A DNA stretch of 64,000 bases from Nocardia macrotermitis. GTDB lineage: Bacteria; Actinomycetota; Actinomycetes; Mycobacteriales; Mycobacteriaceae. A program made the position numbers and the translations under genes. Every line of letters starts with the position of its first letter. The stretch's first letter is position 1. The notes under the pieces were generated by a model, which ran no database searches, was not told where the DNA came from, and saw only the letters and a list, made by a program, of their open reading frames with translations. Below are positions 16,690-25,280 of this stretch, in pieces. The DNA is taken from NCBI RefSeq assembly GCF_009604405.1, contig NZ_WEGK01000006.1:364277-428276 (forward strand), given 5' to 3'.

Positions 16690-16722
16690 TCCCAGCGATC
16701 TCGCAGCTCCGATCCAGTGCGC
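16690..16722 (+). promoter_or_regulatory. Tandem 11-bp TCnCAGC-type repeats upstream of the GT2-GtrA gene
   Basis: Units TCCCAGCGATC, TCGCAGCTCCG and ATCCAGTGCGC follow one another exactly, with CAG at 16693, 16704 and 16715. The last CAG is 37 bases before the ATG, nearly the same distance as in the GT39 promoter (38). A weak -10 (GAATCT, 16739-16744) would again give a nearly leaderless message. Confidence 0.6.
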
Positions 16723-16751
16723 ACCAAGGCTGACCGACGAATCTTGATGAC

Positions 16752-18170
16752 ATGACCGAGACCTCGACCGTTATCGCTTCGAACCGCAGGGGCGCGGCGG
16801 TGGTGCGCCCGGCGAGCCCGAAGGAGGCAGCGTGCGTAACCACGCAGGGCTCTCGGAAGCACCACGATGCAGCAGAGCCCGCACCCGTACTGGATGTGGT
16901 TATTCCCGTGTACAACGAGGAACGTGATCTCGGCGTCTGCGTGCGCCGGTTGCACGAATTCCTCGGCGACGGATTTCCGTTCAGCGCGCGAATCACCATC
17001 GCGGACAACGCTTCCACCGATGCCACCCTCGACGTTGCGAACTATCTCGCGGCCGAGCTGGATGGCGTCCGGGTGGTCCATCTGGACCGCAAGGGCCGCG
17101 GCCGCGCGCTGCGGGCGGTCTGGGAGGCGTCCGACGCCCAGGTCGTCGCCTATATGGACGTGGATCTGTCGACCGATCTGAACGGACTGCTGCCGCTGGT
17201 CGCGCCGCTGGTGTCCGGGCATTCGGATCTGGCGATCGGCACCCGGCTGGCGAAATCCTCGCGCGTGGTGCGTGGACCCAAGCGGGAGTTCATCTCCCGC
17301 TGCTACAACCTGATTCTGAAAGCCTCACTGCAAGCGCGGTTTTCGGACGCGCAGTGCGGTTTCAAGGCGATGCGCACCGATGTGGCGCGCAAACTGCTGC
17401 CGCTGGTGCAGGACGGTGAATGGTTCTTCGACACCGAACTGCTGGTGCTGGCCGAGCGTTCCGGGCTGCGGATCCACGAGGTCCCGGTGGACTGGATCGA
17501 CGATCCGAACTCGAGCGTGAACATCGTGGACACCGCGCGCAAGGATCTCGAGGGCGTCTGGCGGGTCAGCAAGGGCCTGGCCAAGGGCACGCTGCCGGTG
17601 AACGAGCTGCGCGCGGCGATCGGGCGCGAACCGCTGGTGGACGGCGTGCCGCTCGGCATGGTCGGGCAGCTGGTGCGGTTCGGCATCATCGGGGTCATCT
17701 CGACGCTGGCCTACATGCTGCTGTATCTGGTGTTGCAGCCGCTGACCGGTGCGCAGTCGGCGAACTTCCTGGCGCTGCTGATCACCGCGATCGGTAATAC
17801 CGCCGCGAACCGGGCCTTCACCTTCGGGGTGCGCGGTTCGGCCAACGCGGTATCGCACCAGGTCCAGGGGTTGGTCATCTTCGCGCTGACCTGGTTCCTG
17901 ACCAGCGGTTCGCTGTTCGCGCTGCATCACTGGGCCCCGGCCGCGGCGGTGCACCTGCAATTGTTCGTGCTGGTGGTCGCGAATCTGATCGCCACGTTGA
18001 TCCGGTTCGTCGCGCTGCGCTGGGTGTTCCGCAATGCGGTTCCGGCCGCCGCGATCGCGAACGAGCAGGCCGCGAGCGAGATGGTGGCCGCGGATCCGGC
18101 CGTTTCGCAGGCCGCGACGGCCGAGATGGCGCTCGCGTCGCGGGGCGAGCGGCTCTGCGCCGACCAATAA
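16752..18170 (+). CDS. Bifunctional family-2 glycosyltransferase / GtrA-like flippase domain protein
   Basis: A 472-residue fusion. Residues about 45-290 form a polyprenol-phosphate glycosyltransferase of the DPM1 type (VLDVVIPVYNEERDLG, the DxD-like YMDVDLSTDL, then QCGFKAMR). The C-terminal part is a GtrA domain with four membrane segments (LVRFGIIGVISTLAYMLLYL onward). It probably attaches a sugar to decaprenyl phosphate and helps move it across the membrane, supplying donor for GT-C transferases such as the next gene. The first 40 residues are disordered; the ATG at 16752 is used, though starts further in are possible. The tail is Ala-rich. Confidence 0.92.
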   Translation: MTETSTVIASNRRGAAVVRPASPKEAACVTTQGSRKHHDAAEPAPVLDVVIPVYNEERDLGVCVRRLHEFLGDGFPFSARITIADNASTDATLDVANYLAAELDGVRVVHLDRKGRGRALRAVWEASDAQVVAYMDVDLSTDLNGLLPLVAPLVSGHSDLAIGTRLAKSSRVVRGPKREFISRCYNLILKASLQARFSDAQCGFKAMRTDVARKLLPLVQDGEWFFDTELLVLAERSGLRIHEVPVDWIDDPNSSVNIVDTARKDLEGVWRVSKGLAKGTLPVNELRAAIGREPLVDGVPLGMVGQLVRFGIIGVISTLAYMLLYLVLQPLTGAQSANFLALLITAIGNTAANRAFTFGVRGSANAVSHQVQGLVIFALTWFLTSGSLFALHHWAPAAAVHLQLFVLVVANLIATLIRFVALRWVFRNAVPAAAIANEQAASEMVAADPAVSQAATAEMALASRGERLCADQ

Positions 18171-18180
18171 TTCGACATCG

Positions 18181-18213
18181 AGTGGCCGGGATCCCCCGTG
18201 GATCCCGGCCACT
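18181..18213 (+). terminator. Strong hairpin terminator after the GT2-GtrA gene
   Basis: A perfect 14-bp stem (AGTGGCCGGGATCC with GGATCCCGGCCACT) and a five-base loop begin ten bases after the stop. It separates the GT2 and GT39 genes into two transcripts, consistent with each having its own repeat-bearing promoter. Confidence 0.85.
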
Positions 18214-18244
18214 GTCGTATGCGGGGCGCGAATTTTCGGCAGGC

Positions 18245-18277
18245 TCCCAGCTTCTTCTCAGCGTGGTCCCAGGGGCG
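18245..18277 (+). promoter_or_regulatory. Tandem 11-bp TCnCAGC-type repeats upstream of the GT39 gene
   Basis: Units TCCCAGCTTCT, TCTCAGCGTGG and TCCCAGGGGCG are adjacent, with CAG at 18248, 18259 and 18270. The first unit shares TCCCAGCTTC with the third unit of the kinase promoter. The last CAG is 38 bases before the ATG at 18308. Confidence 0.62.
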
Positions 18278-18307
18278 ACGTGGACGGATGGACGATGATT
18301 GGTCGCC

Positions 18308-20278
18308 ATGACCGATACCGCGATTGCGCCGAGTCCGCCGAGCAGTCCACCCGGGCGCCCGGGGCGACACCTGCCGCGCGGGGAGAGTCTGGCCGTCGCG
18401 CTGCTGCTGATCGGGACCGCGGTCGCGTATCTGTGGAATCTCGGGATCAACGGCTGCGCCAACTCCTTCTACTCCTCGGCGGTGCAGTCGGGGGCGCATT
18501 CCTGGAAGGCGTTCTTCTTCGGCTCCTCGGACTGGGGCAATTCGATCACCGTCGACAAGACTCCGGCCGCGCTGTGGCCGATGGAGATCTCGGCGCGGCT
18601 GTTCGGCATGCATCCGTGGAGCATGATGCTGCCGCAGGTGCTGTTGGGTATCGCCTCGGTGGCGCTGCTGTGGGCGACGTTGCGGCGCACGCACGGCAGT
18701 GCCGCCGGAGTACTCGGCGGGCTGGTGTTGGCGGTGACTCCCGTTGCGGCACTGATGTTTCGGTTCAACAACCCGGACGCGCTGCTGGTCTTCCTGATGA
18801 TCGCCGCGGTGTGGGCGATGACCCGGGCGCTGGCGGACGGTCGCTGGCGATGGCCGGTGCTGTGCGGGGTGTTGGTCGGATTCGGTTTCCTGGCAAAGCA
18901 ATTGCAGGTGCTGCTGGTGTTGCCCGCGCTGGCGCTCGTCTATCTGATCGCCGGGCCGCCACGGGTGCTGACCCGGCTGCTGCAACTGTGTGCGGCTGGA
19001 GTGGCGATGATCGTCGGTGCGGGCTGGTGGGTGCTGGTCGCGCAGCTGTGGCCCGCGTCGTCGCGTCCGTATTTCGGTGGGTCCGAACATAATTCGATCA
19101 TCGAGTTGACCCTCGGATACAACGGGCTGGGGCGGTTGGGGGTCGGGTCGTCGGGGCAGTTCCCCGGGCCGCCCGGCGGGAAGATGCCGAAGGGTGGCAT
19201 GTTCGGGTCCTCGCCGGGGATCGATCGGATGTTCCAGGAAACCGTCGGTGGTCAGATCGGGTGGTTCATTCCGGCGGCTGTCGTTTTGCTGATCGCGGGG
19301 ATCATCCTGCGCGGCACAGTGTCCCGGACGGATCCGCAGCGGGCGGCGCTGCTGCTGTGGGGTGGGTGGATGCTGGTCACCGGGCTGGTGTTCAGCTATA
19401 TGCAGGGGATCTTCCACCAGTACTACACCGTGGCGCTGGCCCCGGCGGTCGCCGGGACCGTGGGGTTGGGTGCGGTGACGGTGTGGCGTGCGCGGGAACG
19501 GATGTGGGTGCGAGTGGTGGCGGCGTTGGCCGTCGTGCTGAGTGTGGCGGCGTCGATGCTGTTGCTGTCGCGCACACCGGATTTCGTGCCGTGGCTGCGG
19601 TGGGTGGTGCTGGCCGTCGGGATCGTGAGTGTGGCGGCGTTGCTGATTCCTCGGTGGGAGAAGCTCGCCGCCGTGGCCGCTCTGGTGACCGTGTTGGCGG
19701 GGCCGGTCGCGTTCTCGCTGAAGACGATCGGCATGCCGCATACCGGTGGCATCGTATTGGCCGGGCCGAAAACGAGTTTCGGCATGTTCGGCCCGCCGCC
19801 CACCACCCAGGACGAGCAGAAGGGCGCGCAGCCGGGGCAGAAGAACGGTGCCGCCGATCTGAAAACCCCTGCGGGACAGCAGGACAAGCGGCATCACGGA
19901 CCGTTCGGCGATGCGCCGGATCCCGCGCTCATCGCGAAGTTGCGCGACGGAGGTACGAACCACACCTGGGTTGCGGCCGCGGTGAGTTCGATGATGTCCT
20001 CGGATCTGCAACTCGAATCGGGTCATCCGGTCATGCCGATCGGTGGTTTCGGCGGCGGCGACCCCTCACCGACCCCGCAACAGTTCCAGGACTATGTCGC
20101 GCACAGGCAGATCCACTACTTCATCGACCGGCCCAAGGATATGCACGGTCCCGGCTCGCGCGACCGCACCTCGGCCGCGTCGGAGATCACCAAATGGGTC
20201 GAGCAGCACTACACGGCGACGATCATCGGTGACCTGCCCGTCTACGACCTCACCGCGCCGCAACACGCTGCGCGGTAA
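18308..20278 (+). CDS. GT39/ArnT-like membrane glycosyltransferase
   Basis: A 656-residue polytopic protein of the GT-C fold. It has about ten membrane segments in the first 470 residues, an early extracytoplasmic loop with acidic residues (SSDWGNSITVDKTP) that fits the catalytic region of ArnT/PMT-like enzymes, a Gly/Pro-rich loop (FPGPPGGKMPKGGMFG), and a soluble C-terminal domain with a second Gly-rich loop (GGFGGGDPSPTP). It should use polyprenyl-phosphate sugar, perhaps that made by the preceding GT2-GtrA protein, to modify a cell-wall or secreted acceptor. ATG 18308 is preferred over TTG 18299. It converges on pnkp with 32 bases between. Confidence 0.9.
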   Translation: MTDTAIAPSPPSSPPGRPGRHLPRGESLAVALLLIGTAVAYLWNLGINGCANSFYSSAVQSGAHSWKAFFFGSSDWGNSITVDKTPAALWPMEISARLFGMHPWSMMLPQVLLGIASVALLWATLRRTHGSAAGVLGGLVLAVTPVAALMFRFNNPDALLVFLMIAAVWAMTRALADGRWRWPVLCGVLVGFGFLAKQLQVLLVLPALALVYLIAGPPRVLTRLLQLCAAGVAMIVGAGWWVLVAQLWPASSRPYFGGSEHNSIIELTLGYNGLGRLGVGSSGQFPGPPGGKMPKGGMFGSSPGIDRMFQETVGGQIGWFIPAAVVLLIAGIILRGTVSRTDPQRAALLLWGGWMLVTGLVFSYMQGIFHQYYTVALAPAVAGTVGLGAVTVWRARERMWVRVVAALAVVLSVAASMLLLSRTPDFVPWLRWVVLAVGIVSVAALLIPRWEKLAAVAALVTVLAGPVAFSLKTIGMPHTGGIVLAGPKTSFGMFGPPPTTQDEQKGAQPGQKNGAADLKTPAGQQDKRHHGPFGDAPDPALIAKLRDGGTNHTWVAAAVSSMMSSDLQLESGHPVMPIGGFGGGDPSPTPQQFQDYVAHRQIHYFIDRPKDMHGPGSRDRTSAASEITKWVEQHYTATIIGDLPVYDLTAPQHAAR

Positions 20279-20310
20279 CGAGATCGGACCGGCAGGTCGT
20301 CGGCACGCGT

Positions 20311-22884
20311 CTACAGTCGCGGGTCGACCGGCTCGGATTCCAGGGCCAGCACCGCGAAGACGGCCTCGTGGACGCGCCACAGTGGTTCGCCCGCGACGAA
20401 GCGGTCCAGCGACTCCAGGCCCAGGGCGTATTCGCGTAGGGCCATGGAGCGTTTGCGGCCCAGGCCGCGCGAGCGTAGGCGGCGCAACTGGTCGGGGCGC
20501 AGATACTCCGGGCCGTAGATGATCCGAAGGTATTCCGGGCCACGGCATTTCACGCCGGGCTGCACGGGACGCGCACTGCGCGTGGCGGTTCCGAGGGTGA
20601 GTGCTTCGAGCGGCTTGACCACCATGCCCTCGCCGCCGCTCGCGGTGAGTTCGGTCCACCAGGATGTCGCCTCGGCCTCGGACTGCGGATCGGACAGGTG
20701 CACGATCCTGCGGCGGGTCTCGGTGAACAGTCCGGTACCCGCGGCGGCGAGGGCATCGAGCTTGCTCAGGTGCCATTCATGGTCGCGCACAGCGTAATTC
20801 ACACCCTCGGCCGCGAGGAGCTGGAACGGGGCCAGGCGCAGCCCGTCCAGGCCCGACACCGGCCAGCAGTAGCGGCCGTAGGCGGTGGTGAACGCGTCGG
20901 CGTCGGCGTGGCGGGCGGTGGTGCGGGCCGCGAGTTCGCCGACGTCCTGACCGCGTGCCGCGGCGGCCGCGACGATCTCGGCGGCCGCGCCCAGGGATGC
21001 CCGGGCCGCCGCGCCGACGGCCGCGTACTGATCGCGCAGCAGGCCGATCGCCTTGGCCGACCACGGCAGGAGTTCCGCGTCGAGGGCGAACCAGTCCGAA
21101 CCCAATTCCTCGAACAGGCCGGACTTTTCGGCCGCAGTGCGGATGTGGTGCAGCACCGCCTCGATCAGTTCCGGATCGTCGAAGAACGGGCGGCCGGTGC
21201 GGGTGTAGAGCGCGCCGGTGCTGCCGTCCTCGATGCCGAAGCGGTCGCGGGCGGTGGTCGCCGAACGCGTCACCACGGCGATGGCGCGCGAGCCCATGTG
21301 CTTCTCCTGGCACACGACGGTCGGGACGCCCTCGGCACGGTAGTACGCGAACGCCTGCGCCGGATGTTCGAGCAGATCCTCGGAATCGGCTGTGGCACAG
21401 GGGGACATCGTCGGCGGCAGGTAGATGAGCCAGCGCGGGTCGACCGCGAAACGGCTCATCACCTCGAGGGCCGCGCTCGCGTTCTCCTCCTGGACACTGA
21501 CCCGGCCGAGGTGGCGGGTCTCCACCACGCGGCGGCCGAGCACGTCGTCCAGATCCAGCACGGCGGGATCGCGGTGGGTGGTTCCCCCGGATGTCGTCGT
21601 GTCCTCCAGCGGGCGGGCCGGTTCGCACCAGACCTGTTCCGCCGGAACCGATACCGTCTCGCGCTCCGGATAACGCAGCGCGGTGAGTCGTCCGCCGAAC
21701 ACCGCGCCGGTGTCCAGGCACAGGGTGTTGTTGACCCAGCGCAGTTCGGTGGTCGGGGTGTGGCCGTACAGGACCGTGGCGCGGCCGCGGTAGTCCTCGG
21801 CCCACGGGTAACGCACCGGCAGGCCGAATTCGTCAGTCTCGCCGGTGGTTTCGCCGTACATGGCGAACTGGCGCACGCGGCCCGACGCGCGGCCGTGGTA
21901 CTCCTGCTTGAGTCCGGCGTGGGCGACCACGAGATCGCCGCCGTCCAGGACGTAGTGTCCGATCAGACCGCGGCAGAAATCATGTGCGGCCCTGCGGAAT
22001 TCGTCGTCCTCCTGCTCGAGCTGGGCCAGGGATTCGGCCAGGCCGTGCGCGATGGTGACCTTGCGGCCGTCCAGGGCGCGGACCAGCTTGAATTCGTGAT
22101 TTCCGGTGACGCACAGGGCATTTCCGGATTCGACCATGCCCATGACCAGGCGCAGTACGCCCGGGGTGTCGGGTCCGCGGTCGACCAGATCGCCGACGAA
22201 CACCGCCGTGCGACCGTCGGGGTGCCGGGCGTCGACCGGACGTGCGGTCTCGTCGCGTCGGAGCGCGTAGCCCAGTTCCTCCAGCAGCGTTTCCAATTCG
22301 GAGCGGCAGCCGTGCACGTCGCCGATCACGTCGAACGGGCCGGTCAGCTCGCGCCGATCGTTCCAGAGCTTCTCGTCGGCCACGGTCGCGGCGTCGATCT
22401 CCTCGGCCCCGCGCAGCACGTACACCCGGCGGAAACCCTCCCGCTCCAGGCTGCGCAGGCTGCGGCGCAGGTCGCGCTGCTGGCGGGTCACCACGTGCGC
22501 GCCGACGTGCGCGCGTTCGGGGCGTCGGGTGTTGCGCTCCAGGCACACTCGATCGGGCACGTCCAGCACGATCGCGACCGGCAGCACGTCGTGTTCGCGG
22601 GCCAGGCGGATCAGTTCCTGCCGTCCGTGCGGCTGCACATTGGTCGCGTCGACCACCGTGCGCAGGCCGCGTCGCAGCCGCACGCCCGCGATGTGGTGCA
22701 GGAGTGCGAAGGCGTCGTCGGTGGCGGTCTGGTCGTTCTCGTCGTCGCTGACGATGCCGCGGCAGGCGTCGGAGGACACGATCGCGGTGTGCGGAAAGTG
22801 CTTGTGCGCGAAGGTGGATTTACCCGAGCCGGTGCATCCGACCAGTGCCACCAGGGACAGTTCGGGGATGGTCAGTTCGGTCAT
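20311..22884 (-). CDS. pnkp: Polynucleotide kinase-phosphatase-ligase (bacterial Pnkp)
   Basis: An 857-residue RNA repair enzyme with three modules in order. The 5' kinase has Walker A GCTGSGKST (16-24). The metallophosphoesterase has GDVHG (188-192), GDLVDRG (231-237) and GNHE (261-264). The adenylyltransferase/ligase has the nucleotidyl Lys528 in EKHMGSR and the later motif GEGMVVKPLE. Bacterial Pnkp heals broken RNA ends and, once activated by Hen1, seals them. The length and order agree with characterised family members. The ATG at 22884 shares its A with the TGA of hen1, so translation is coupled. All catalytic motifs are intact. Confidence 0.96.
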   Translation of the reverse strand: MTELTIPELSLVALVGCTGSGKSTFAHKHFPHTAIVSSDACRGIVSDDENDQTATDDAFALLHHIAGVRLRRGLRTVVDATNVQPHGRQELIRLAREHDVLPVAIVLDVPDRVCLERNTRRPERAHVGAHVVTRQQRDLRRSLRSLEREGFRRVYVLRGAEEIDAATVADEKLWNDRRELTGPFDVIGDVHGCRSELETLLEELGYALRRDETARPVDARHPDGRTAVFVGDLVDRGPDTPGVLRLVMGMVESGNALCVTGNHEFKLVRALDGRKVTIAHGLAESLAQLEQEDDEFRRAAHDFCRGLIGHYVLDGGDLVVAHAGLKQEYHGRASGRVRQFAMYGETTGETDEFGLPVRYPWAEDYRGRATVLYGHTPTTELRWVNNTLCLDTGAVFGGRLTALRYPERETVSVPAEQVWCEPARPLEDTTTSGGTTHRDPAVLDLDDVLGRRVVETRHLGRVSVQEENASAALEVMSRFAVDPRWLIYLPPTMSPCATADSEDLLEHPAQAFAYYRAEGVPTVVCQEKHMGSRAIAVVTRSATTARDRFGIEDGSTGALYTRTGRPFFDDPELIEAVLHHIRTAAEKSGLFEELGSDWFALDAELLPWSAKAIGLLRDQYAAVGAAARASLGAAAEIVAAAAARGQDVGELAARTTARHADADAFTTAYGRYCWPVSGLDGLRLAPFQLLAAEGVNYAVRDHEWHLSKLDALAAAGTGLFTETRRRIVHLSDPQSEAEATSWWTELTASGGEGMVVKPLEALTLGTATRSARPVQPGVKCRGPEYLRIIYGPEYLRPDQLRRLRSRGLGRKRSMALREYALGLESLDRFVAGEPLWRVHEAVFAVLALESEPVDPRL

Positions 22885-24416
22885 CACGCCGCTCCCTTCT
22901 CGCCGCGCTTCTCGAAGACGGCCAACTGCGTCGGCGATCCCAATGCCGGATCCTGCGGGCCCACCGGCTCGAAACGCACCAGGTACCAGTATTTTTCGGC
23001 CACTCGACGCGCCCACGCCTCGAATTCCGCACGGCTCCACTCGAACCGGTGATCCGGATGCCGGAACGACCCGGCGGGCAGCGTCTCGAACAGCGCGTTG
23101 TATTCGCCGTTCGGCGTCGTCACGATCACCGATCCCGGTGCGGCGGAACCGAATACCGCCTGCTCCAGCGCACCGAGGCGGGGCGGGTCGACGTGCTCGA
23201 TGACCTCCATCAGCACCGCTGCGTCGAATCCGCGCAGCCCGGCGTCGCTGTAGGTCAACGCTCCCTGCCGCAAGGTGATTCGCTTGGCAACCCGCTCGGG
23301 CGCCCGATCCAACCGCAACCGCCGCTGCGTGATCCGCAGCGCCCGCATGGATACGTCCACTCCCACGATCTCGCTGAACGCCTTGTCCGCCAACAACTGC
23401 CGCAGCAGGGCTCCCTCACCGCATCCGAGGTCGAGCACTCGTCGTGCATCGACCTCGTGCAACGCGCGCACCACAGCTGCTCGTCGCGTGACCGCCAACG
23501 ACGGCGGCGCGGGTTCTTCGGCATCAGCGGCAACCTCGCTCGCCGCTCGATCATCCGCCGCCGCAACGGTTGTTCCACCCGACAACTCACCGGATTCCGT
23601 TGTGGCCGAATCATCTTCGTCCGTCACGGTCTCGTCGATCGCGTCCAGGGACTCCGGGGTCGTGTCATCGATCTCGGCCAGGCGGGCCAGAGCGGTGCGG
23701 ACCAGGGAGTTCTTGCGCGCGAGATAACGCCGGGTGATCCAGGCGCGCTCCGGGTGGCCGACGAGCCAGCCCGAACCCGCGCGCAGCAGCTTGTCGATCT
23801 CGTCGGCGGCGAGCCAGTAGTGCTTGCTGCCGTCCAGCACGGGCAGCAGGACGTACAGGTGTGACAGCGCATCGGCCACACGCATCATCCCGCTCAATTC
23901 CAGTCGCACGTAATGTGATTCGCCCCATTCGGGAAATGCCGGATCGAGCGGAATCGGGGTGGCGCGAACCTCCCAGCCCAACGGTGCGAACATCCGCTCG
24001 ACCGTCTCCGCCCCACCCCTGCACGGCACCGCGGGCAATTCGATCCGCAACGGCAGCGCGGTGGCCGCGAGTTCGGGCCGCTGCTCGCACTTCCCGTGCA
24101 GCGCACTCTTGAACACCGTCGAGATCGCCACCGACATCAGCGAGGAAGCCGCGTACGGCCGATCGTTCACATACTGCCCGAGGCTGAATTCCGTTGTCCC
24201 CCGGTTCTTCCCCCGCACCAGCCGAACCGGATCGATCTCCAACAGCAGGGCGGCGGTACACCGCTCCTCGTCGGCTTCGGGATACAACACGTGCGCCACC
24301 CCGTACGACTGCTCGAAAACCTGCCCCCGCCCAGGATTCTTGTGCAGCAGAAACCCCAGATCGGTGGCAACCCACTCGGCCCCGTCGTCCCGCACACACG
24401 TAATCGTCAGCAACAC
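22884..24416 (-). CDS. hen1: 3'-terminal RNA ribose 2'-O-methyltransferase Hen1
   Basis: A 510-residue protein. The N-terminal half is the bacterial Hen1 domain that activates the Pnkp ligase (ATDLGFLLHKNPGR ... YPEADEERCTAALLLEIDP). An acidic linker of about 50 residues follows, then a SAM methyltransferase: VLDLGCGEGALLRQL, the metal-site motif EVIEHVDPPRL, TTPNGEYN and HPDHRFEWSRAEF. It methylates the 2'-OH at the repair junction so the RNA cannot be cut again at that site. The start is GTG 24416, giving VLLTITCV, which matches family N-termini; the open frame further upstream is not conserved-looking. It forms an operon with pnkp. Confidence 0.95.
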   Translation of the reverse strand: MLLTITCVRDDGAEWVATDLGFLLHKNPGRGQVFEQSYGVAHVLYPEADEERCTAALLLEIDPVRLVRGKNRGTTEFSLGQYVNDRPYAASSLMSVAISTVFKSALHGKCEQRPELAATALPLRIELPAVPCRGGAETVERMFAPLGWEVRATPIPLDPAFPEWGESHYVRLELSGMMRVADALSHLYVLLPVLDGSKHYWLAADEIDKLLRAGSGWLVGHPERAWITRRYLARKNSLVRTALARLAEIDDTTPESLDAIDETVTDEDDSATTESGELSGGTTVAAADDRAASEVAADAEEPAPPSLAVTRRAAVVRALHEVDARRVLDLGCGEGALLRQLLADKAFSEIVGVDVSMRALRITQRRLRLDRAPERVAKRITLRQGALTYSDAGLRGFDAAVLMEVIEHVDPPRLGALEQAVFGSAAPGSVIVTTPNGEYNALFETLPAGSFRHPDHRFEWSRAEFEAWARRVAEKYWYLVRFEPVGPQDPALGSPTQLAVFEKRGEKGAA

Positions 24417-24509
24417 CCTGCGATTTTTGCCCGCCCCCACCACCCCCAGCAACCCAATTCCGGACAGATTCGCGACGGTCCGTAGCGGTCCCGCGTCAGC
24501 CTCGATTCT

Positions 24510-24855
24510 GTGCCGGTAGCCTCTCCTCCGATAGATCCGTACGCCGAAGGTTTGCTGGAGGTCGGCGATGGAAACCGGATGTACTGGTGCGCCAGCGGCA
24601 ATCCCGCGGGCCGACCAGCGCTGGTGGTGCACGGTGGGCCGGGCCGCGCGCCTGTCCGGCATCCCCGGCGACCTGATACACGGCCGCCTGGACCTCAGCG
24701 CCCCCCTCGAAACCGCCTGGGACCTGGCGAAAGCCTGGCCCGACGCCCGCCTCCACATCATCGAGGACTCCGGCCACACCGGCAGCCCCACCATGGCCGC
24801 CGCCATCACCCACGCCATAGCTCGCTTCGCCCAGCCGGATACCGATCACCCATGA
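24510..24855 (+). pseudogene. Prolyl aminopeptidase (proline iminopeptidase) remnant, internally deleted
   Basis: The first frame (from GTG 24510) gives an intact-looking N-terminus of the alpha/beta-hydrolase Pip: IDPYAEGLLEVGDGNRMYW, then ALVVHGGPGRAP, the oxyanion loop HGGPG. From about 24656 a different frame carries the family C-terminus: GIPGDLIHGRLDLSAP, DLAKAWPDA and IEDSGHTGS, including the catalytic Asp and His regions. About 200 residues between them, including the nucleophile Ser, are missing, and the join is out of frame. The gene is therefore dead. Confidence 0.85.
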
Positions 24856-24915
24856 CCAGCGTTCACACACGGCAATGTCAACGGCTGCTTGGCATCTCGT
24901 TGTACAGCGAACTTG

Positions 24916-24921
24916 TATGAT
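24916..24921 (+). promoter_or_regulatory. Possible -10 box for the YefM-like gene
   Basis: TATGAT lies six bases before the GTG at 24928, the spacing typical of leaderless actinobacterial messages. No good -35 was found at 16-18 bases upstream. Confidence 0.35.
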
Positions 24922-24927
24922 CGATTC

Positions 24928-25280
24928 GTGAGGCAGCTCTCCTATACAGAAGCTCGCAGAACTCTCTCGCCGAGGTGTTGGACGCCGCTACCGAGGATCT
25001 CGAAGAGATCGTTGTGACTCGTGCTGGGCGTGAATCCGCCGTTGTGGTCTCGCTTCGTGAATACGAGGCGTTGAAAGAGACCGCGTATCTGCTCGGTAAC
25101 CCGGCCAATGCCCGCCATCTGCAACGCGGACTCGAGGAATTCGCGGCGGATGGCTTCAGGCTGGGGGAATGTCCGAACGTTCTCTATGACGGGGTCCGTG
25201 TGAAGAGTTTCGGCGGGGTGTTCAGACTGCTTCGACGCCGAGGGGGATTACGCGGGCCGTTGCGGTTGCGGTGGCGATGA
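24928..25280 (+). pseudogene. Frameshifted YefM/Phd-type antitoxin without a toxin
   Basis: The GTG at 24928 starts MRQLSYTEARRTL, the standard YefM N-terminus, but the frame then breaks. The rest of the protein continues in another frame from about 24972: VLDAATEDLEEIVVTRAG, SAVVVSLREYEALKETAYLL and NPANARHLQRGLEEFA. The shift is explained by two extra bases in a CTCTCT tract at about 24969-24974. After residue 75 the sequence no longer resembles YefM, and no YoeB/RelE toxin follows; the frame runs into the 3' end of the opposite thioesterase gene. Internal initiation at GTG 24975 could still make a truncated protein. Confidence 0.75.
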
